DNA of 64,000 bases from G020353115 sp964389685 (GTDB lineage Bacteria; Bacteroidota; Bacteroidia; Bacteroidales; VadinHA17), in NCBI GenBank assembly GCA_964389685.1, contig CAYMFM010000014.1, forward strand, positions 1 through 64,000. The letters run 5' to 3'. Below are positions 60,167-64,000 of the stretch, piece by piece. Within the stretch, counting starts at the first letter, position 1, and every line of letters starts with the position of its first letter. The notes under the pieces were generated by a model that was given only the letters and a program-made list of their open reading frames with translations, did not search any database and had not been told where the DNA came from. The position numbers and the translations under genes were made by a program.

Positions 60167-61081
60167 ATGACCTACAAACCCGTATATTTGGAAGCTGCCC
60201 GAAATGGTATATTGCAGGAGAGGACCCGCATAGCCGGGGAATTGCTGGAAGAGTGTACACTATGTCCTCGCAATTGCAAAGTGAACAGATTAGAAAATGA
60301 ATTGGGCACTTGCAAGACCGGTCGACACGCAATGGTTTCAAGTTATGCCCCCCATTTCGGTGAAGAGTCTCCGCTGGTTGGTTTCAGGGGATCGGGGACC
60401 ATTTTTTTTACCCATTGCAATCTCCTCTGTATTTTCTGTCAAAACTTCGACATCAGCCATGATGGGAGAGGACAGGATGTCACAAGTGAAGAACTGGCAG
60501 ATTTCATGATCCACCTGCAGGATATTGGTTGTCACAACATCAATTTTGTTACCCCATCGCATGTTGTGGCACAGATCCTTTCAGCGTTAGAGATAGCGAT
60601 CAACAATGGTTTAAAGGTGCCATTGGTCTTTAACACCAGTGCTTATGACACGGTTGAAACACTGAAACTTCTGGATGGGATCGTGGACATTTACATGCCC
60701 GATTTCAAGTTTTGGGATCAGGAAACTGCCAGTCAGCTATGCACTGCACCGGACTATCCCGAACGGGCAAGAATGGCTGTAAAAGAGATGCACCGGCAGG
60801 TGGGAGATCTGCAAATTAATGATCTTGGCATTGCGGAACGCGGATTGCTGGTCAGACACCTGGTGATGCCGGAAAAACTCGCAGGAACCGGTGAAATTAT
60901 GCACTTTCTTGCCAGTGAGATCTCGGCAAATACCTATGTCAACATCATGCCCCAGTACCGGCCATGTGGAAGCGCATTCACCGTGGATAAAATCGCACGA
61001 AGCATTACAAGAGAGGAGTATTACGAAGCGTTGGATGCAGCCAGGAAGGAGGGCATTACCCGGCTGGATGACAGGAATTGA
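60167..61081 (+). CDS. radical SAM protein, PflX/pyruvate formate-lyase activase-like
   Basis: A 304-residue Fe-S protein. The N-terminal cysteine set ECTLCPRNC (C30, C33, C37) and TC (C49) precedes the radical SAM motif C84-x3-C88-x2-C91 in HCNLLCIFCQNF. Blocks GFRGSGTIFF and FNTSAYDTVETL follow, along with IVDIYMPDFKFWDQ. This is the pattern of the uncharacterised PflX group (COG1313), related to glycyl-radical activases. The target is unknown and no glycyl-radical enzyme gene is nearby. The start is ATG 60167, three codons inside the longest frame (TTG 60158). Confidence 0.88.
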   Translation: MTYKPVYLEAARNGILQERTRIAGELLEECTLCPRNCKVNRLENELGTCKTGRHAMVSSYAPHFGEESPLVGFRGSGTIFFTHCNLLCIFCQNFDISHDGRGQDVTSEELADFMIHLQDIGCHNINFVTPSHVVAQILSALEIAINNGLKVPLVFNTSAYDTVETLKLLDGIVDIYMPDFKFWDQETASQLCTAPDYPERARMAVKEMHRQVGDLQINDLGIAERGLLVRHLVMPEKLAGTGEIMHFLASEISANTYVNIMPQYRPCGSAFTVDKIARSITREEYYEALDAARKEGITRLDDRN

Positions 61082-61115
61082 CGAACAGCATTAACCACAG
61101 AATATCAGCAGGATT

Positions 61116-62159
61116 ATGGATGGAATAAACGTTGGATTGGCTTCATTTGGCATGTCAGGCATGGTGTTTCACGCACCGTTCCTGACCACAAACCCGGGAT
61201 TTCACCTGAGGAAAATTCTGGAGCGGACACCCAAAGGTTCAAAACGGATATACCCTGAAGTAACGGTTGTAAACCGGTATGATGACCTGGTCAATGATCC
61301 GAAACTGGACCTGATTGTTGTAAATACACCCGATCATACCCACTTCGATCTTACCCGGAAAGCATTGCTTGCCGGGAAACATGTGATCGTTGAAAAACCT
61401 TTTACCATTACCACTGCAGAGGGTAGTGATCTGATCGAATTGGCACGAAAGAAAAACCTGGTGCTGACGGTCTTTCAGAACCGGAGATGGGACGGTGATT
61501 TCCTGACAGTCAGCCGGGTTATTAAAAAGGGCATGGTTGGACAACTGGTTGAATTTGAATCCCACTTCGACCGGTTTAGAAATTATATCCAGGAGGGTAC
61601 ATGGAAAGAGGATCCTTCCCGTGGCACGGGTAATATTTACAATCTCGGATCTCATATGATTGATCAGGCATTGATGCTGTTTGGCATACCGGAAGGTCTA
61701 TATGCTGACCTGGAGATTCGGAGGGAAGGTTCCGAAGTGAATGATTATTATGATATTCACCTTTATTACAATCGATTCAAAGCCATTTTGAAAAGTTCTT
61801 ACCTGGTGCGGGAACCGGGTCCGCGCTACCTGCTCCAGGGAACCCTGGGTTCCTTTGTGAAACATGGGATTGACCCCCAGGAAGAGTTGTTGAAAAGTGG
61901 TGAAATCCCGGTCGGGGAAGATTGGGGAAGGGAGGATGAACACTTCTGGGGTATCCTGAATTCAGAGATCCGGGGAGAACCGGTGCGCAACAGGATGGAA
62001 ACCATTCCGGGAAATTACCATGCCTTTTATGACAACCTCTATGAGGCTGTCCGGGAAGGGAAAGAGCTTGCAGTCAAACCGGAGGAGGCACTCAATGTGA
62101 TCCGCATCATTGAAGGTGCTATCAGGAGTAACCGGGATAAATGCATGGTAAAGCTCTGA
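61116..62159 (+). CDS. Gfo/Idh/MocA family oxidoreductase
   Basis: A 347-residue NAD(P)-dependent sugar or inositol-type dehydrogenase. The N-terminal Rossmann segment is VGLASFGMSGMVFHAPFL, VVNTPDHTHFDLTRKAL follows, and the catalytic EKP motif is in VEKPFTITTAEG. The C-terminal alpha/beta domain has GTGNIYNLGSHMIDQALMLFG. It resembles YdgJ/scyllo-inositol dehydrogenase-like members, but the substrate is not determinable. It starts 34 bp after the radical SAM gene and is probably co-transcribed with it. Confidence 0.9.
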   Translation: MDGINVGLASFGMSGMVFHAPFLTTNPGFHLRKILERTPKGSKRIYPEVTVVNRYDDLVNDPKLDLIVVNTPDHTHFDLTRKALLAGKHVIVEKPFTITTAEGSDLIELARKKNLVLTVFQNRRWDGDFLTVSRVIKKGMVGQLVEFESHFDRFRNYIQEGTWKEDPSRGTGNIYNLGSHMIDQALMLFGIPEGLYADLEIRREGSEVNDYYDIHLYYNRFKAILKSSYLVREPGPRYLLQGTLGSFVKHGIDPQEELLKSGEIPVGEDWGREDEHFWGILNSEIRGEPVRNRMETIPGNYHAFYDNLYEAVREGKELAVKPEEALNVIRIIEGAIRSNRDKCMVKL

Positions 62160-62216
62160 CGTTGTTTTCCGGCTGTGTTACCGAAAAACGTCCAACGGTA
62201 AACGGTTACGAAGCCC

Positions 62217-62268
62217 GCCCTGTGAAATAGCGGCTTAGCCGCCCCTGCTTTGCAGGATTTCACAGGGC
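62217..62268. repeat. branched inverted repeat (three-way junction type)
   Basis: Outer 12-bp arms GCCCTGTGAAAT (62217-62228) and ATTTCACAGGGC (62257-62268) pair perfectly. They enclose two tight hairpins, GCGGC-TTA-GCCGC (62230-62242) and CCTGC-TTT-GCAGG (62244-62256). Only two bases lie outside stems and loops. Same plan as 30911-30971. Confidence 0.8.
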
Positions 62269-62491
62269 CCGTTTCGGTTTTCGTTGTTCGTTTTTCGGTT
62301 TTGTTTGTTGAATTGCCTGGTGCGTTATTCGCCACCCACTTGCATTCACACATTCCTGGCTCATGAGATTGCTCTCCGCCAGGTGGCGGATCGCTAAGTT
62401 GCGGTCCACGGAAGGATTTACCACTGAGGATTTTTGCAGTTGGACAGCCTTTCAATACTCCCAATTTATTTTAAAAACATGCCATACTAAC

Positions 62492-62522
62492 TTCGTCAGA
62501 CGACTTGGGTTTGTCTGACGAA
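62492..62522. terminator. 10-bp hairpin between convergent genes
   Basis: TTCGTCAGAC (62492-62501) pairs with GTCTGACGAA (62513-62522), 11-nt loop, followed on the plus strand by an A-rich run. A possible bidirectional terminator for the oxidoreductase and histidine kinase genes. Confidence 0.45.
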
Positions 62523-62591
62523 TAAAAAATCGTTACTACAAGGTTGTAAACTCCTGCAGAACGATCAGTTTTTTACGTGGTCCGGCACGCA

Positions 62592-62645
62592 CGGTCTGAC
62601 CGATGGATTGTGTGTCGGGCTGCAGGGAGCCGGTCTGACCGATGG
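62592..62645. repeat. 15-bp direct repeat pair
   Basis: CGGTCTGACCGATGG occurs at 62592-62606 and 62631-62645, spaced 39 bp start to start. Each copy contains the palindrome CGGTCTGACCG. Confidence 0.6.
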
Positions 62646-62649
62646 GAAT

Positions 62650-62709
62650 GCCCGCCCTGTGAAATATCTAAACTCCTGAACAGAGTGCTGATGTGAAACA
62701 ATATTTCAC
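62650..62709. repeat. degenerate second copy of the branched element
   Basis: The first 16 bases (62650-62665) are identical to 62213-62228, the left arm of the branched element. The right arm is reduced to ATATTTCAC (62701-62709), pairing 9 bp with GTGAAATAT (62659-62667). The inside shows no strong hairpins. Confidence 0.55.
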
Positions 62710-62748
62710 GTGCTTTGTTACCGATTAACACCTTAGGATTCCCGGCGA

Positions 62749-64000
62749 TTAAAAAACAAGAACAACCGATGTTCCGACCCCGAGTGCACTGGACACCTTG
62801 ATTTTTCCTTTATGCAGCCCCATAATCTGGCGGGCAAGACTCAACCCGATACCACTGCCGTGTTTCTTGGTTGTAAAATAAGGGACAAATATCTGGTCCA
62901 TGACCAATTCCTCTATCCCGTGTCCGTTGTCCTTTATTTCAATGCAGGCATGAACGTCACCGTTTTGGTAAGCGAGCAAACTGATCCCGGGATCGTTACT
63001 GTCTTTCACAGCATCTATGGCATTCAACATCAGATTGATTAAGACCTGCTCAATTAGCTCTAAATCAACCTGGATCTGTAACCTTTGAGGCTGGATCCGG
63101 GTTTCAAAACGTATGCTGTTTTTTTTAAGCTTTGGCTTAAGCAAGGTATGAATTCGTGAAAAAAGATCGGATACATAAACCGTTTTAAACACAGGTGTGG
63201 GGATATGCGTAAGACTTTTTGTGGCTTTTACAAAATTCACCAAGCCTTTGCTTCGGTTTTCGATGGTCATGAGGCAGTCTTTCAAATCGGATGAATCCTG
63301 TTCATTCAACTCCTTTATGCTCATGGGTTCGCCTTTTTCATCCAGTACCAGCTCATTGATAACTGAAATAAGGTTGGTAATGGGTATTGCAGAATTCATA
63401 ATCTCATGAGTTAGAACACGAACCAGTTTCTGCCATGACTCAATCTCTTTTTCTTCCAGCTCGCTATTTATATTCTGGAATGATACCAGCTTATAGTAGT
63501 TTTTTTGAATATAGAATTCACTGGCACGCATCAGGAGGTTTAACATTTCACCGTTCCGTATTATTTTCAGCACCCGGCTTTCTCCTGAATGTACTTCGCG
63601 AATAGCTTTAGCAAAATGTTTATCGATTTTTTCCAGTGGCTTAAGGTCCCTTATCCGGGGAATGCTGAATAACTCTTTTGCTGCATTGTTTATCAGGTGG
63701 ATTCTGTTATGATCATCCAATGAGATCAGTGAGACATTGACGTGATCGACCAGTGCACTCAAAAAGTGATGGTTTGCCTCTTTGCTTGAACGGAGAGATA
63801 TGATTTTTTGCTGCAGGGTAGTATATGCTTCCCGGATCTGCTCGTCCGGTTCATCCGAAGTATAGATATTAGAAAGGTCATCCTGCTTGATTGAAAGAAG
63901 GAAATTTTTCAGGGCTTTTGCAGACCTTTCATGAAACCGGATCAGTTCTATGATGAGAAGAATGACCAGAAGGGCTATCCAGAGGGAAACCAGCCAGAAA
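62749..64000 (-). CDS. sensor histidine kinase, NtrY-like (5' end outside window)
   Basis: The reading frame is open to the window edge, so at least 417 residues of a longer protein are seen. A transmembrane helix (SLWIALLVILLIIEL) is followed by a HAMP/PAS-like region (LISLDDHNRIHLINNAAKELF). The DHp helix with the phospho-accepting histidine in VLTHEIMNSAIPI comes next, then an HATPase domain: N-box LMLNAIDAV, G1 DNGHGI, F-box FVPYFTTKKHGSG and G2 GIGLSLARQI. The layout fits the NtrY family of membrane histidine kinases. Its response regulator, usually an NtrC-type activator, would lie outside the window. Confidence 0.88.
   Translation of the reverse strand, partial: FWLVSLWIALLVILLIIELIRFHERSAKALKNFLLSIKQDDLSNIYTSDEPDEQIREAYTTLQQKIISLRSSKEANHHFLSALVDHVNVSLISLDDHNRIHLINNAAKELFSIPRIRDLKPLEKIDKHFAKAIREVHSGESRVLKIIRNGEMLNLLMRASEFYIQKNYYKLVSFQNINSELEEKEIESWQKLVRVLTHEIMNSAIPITNLISVINELVLDEKGEPMSIKELNEQDSSDLKDCLMTIENRSKGLVNFVKATKSLTHIPTPVFKTVYVSDLFSRIHTLLKPKLKKNSIRFETRIQPQRLQIQVDLELIEQVLINLMLNAIDAVKDSNDPGISLLAYQNGDVHACIEIKDNGHGIEELVMDQIFVPYFTTKKHGSGIGLSLARQIMGLHKGKIKVSSALGVGTSVVLVF

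Larger units (their letters stand above)
62160..62748. other. gene-free gap with branched and direct repeats
   Basis: About 590 bp between two stop codons (convergent genes). It contains a branched inverted repeat (62217-62268) set inside a wider pair CCGAAAAACG (62181-62190) and CGTTTTTCGG (62289-62298), a 10-bp hairpin (62492-62522), a 15-bp direct repeat (62592, 62631) and a partial second copy of the branched element (62650-62709). No gene is credible. Confidence 0.7.

Noticed and set aside
62039..62464. 141-residue minus-strand frame in the gap after the oxidoreductase
   Set aside because: It overlaps the oxidoreductase end and translates through the branched inverted repeat; no supported product.

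Overview
The window looks like chromosomal DNA of a member of the Bacteroidota, most likely a Bacteroidales/Marinilabiliales-type anaerobe or facultative anaerobe. The evidence is a TonB-dependent receptor with an N-terminal carboxypeptidase-regulatory-like domain, two-component-type beta-propeller sensors, DUF4251 and SiaC/DUF1987 proteins, a threonine synthase paired with an ApgM-type enzyme, and promoter-like boxes of the Bacteroidetes type (TTTG, 19 bp, TAnnTTTG). Genes use the standard code and are densely packed, except for about five gene-free gaps.

Layout. 0-5.5 kb: a small membrane protein, glyA, a large FtsX-type permease and a TSUP permease. 5.5-15 kb, minus strand: a tripartite RND metal/drug efflux operon (TolC, adaptor, pump), a TonB-ExbD-ExbB energising operon and an NhaD Na+/H+ antiporter. 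15-24.7 kb: tamB divergent from tsaD, a DUF2961 glycosidase, SiaC, a short-chain dehydrogenase and a secreted M28 peptidase. 24.8-27.2 kb: a membrane protein / winged-helix regulator / CreD operon with two copies of one spaced palindrome. 27.8-30.8 kb: a TonB-dependent receptor plus a histidine-rich membrane protein, probably metal uptake. 31.9-39.9 kb: one six-gene minus-strand operon (CHASE2 protein, FecR-like protein, beta-propeller lipoprotein, two paralogous beta-barrel proteins of which one has an in-frame stop, and a TPR-CHAT lipoprotein), divergent from a TPR-PP2C phosphatase. 42.9-54.5 kb: mutS2, the threonine pair, a polysaccharide deacetylase, a FemAB-like acyltransferase, DUF4251, an epimerase, an APS reductase, a thioesterase and an unknown protein. 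54.5-64 kb: a giant propeller-PP2C phosphatase, a membrane J-domain protein, RtcB, a PflX-like radical SAM enzyme, a Gfo/Idh/MocA oxidoreductase and the 3' part of a histidine kinase.

Two things stand out. First, the CHASE2/FecR/propeller/barrel/CHAT operon resembles known CHASE2-CHAT associations, but its CHAT domain has tyrosine where the catalytic cysteine is expected, and a PP2C phosphatase is transcribed away from it. Second, the gene-free gaps are not random. Long stretches resolve into degenerate tandem heptamers and octamers kept in exact register (for example about 217 bp at 59818-60034), some running through stop codons or up to a start codon. Other gaps carry branched inverted repeats: an outer stem enclosing two or three hairpins at 30911-30971, 31747-31846 and 62217-62268.

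No tRNA, rRNA, CRISPR array, transposase or phage gene was recognised. All functional calls come from reading motifs and gene order; no database search was run.
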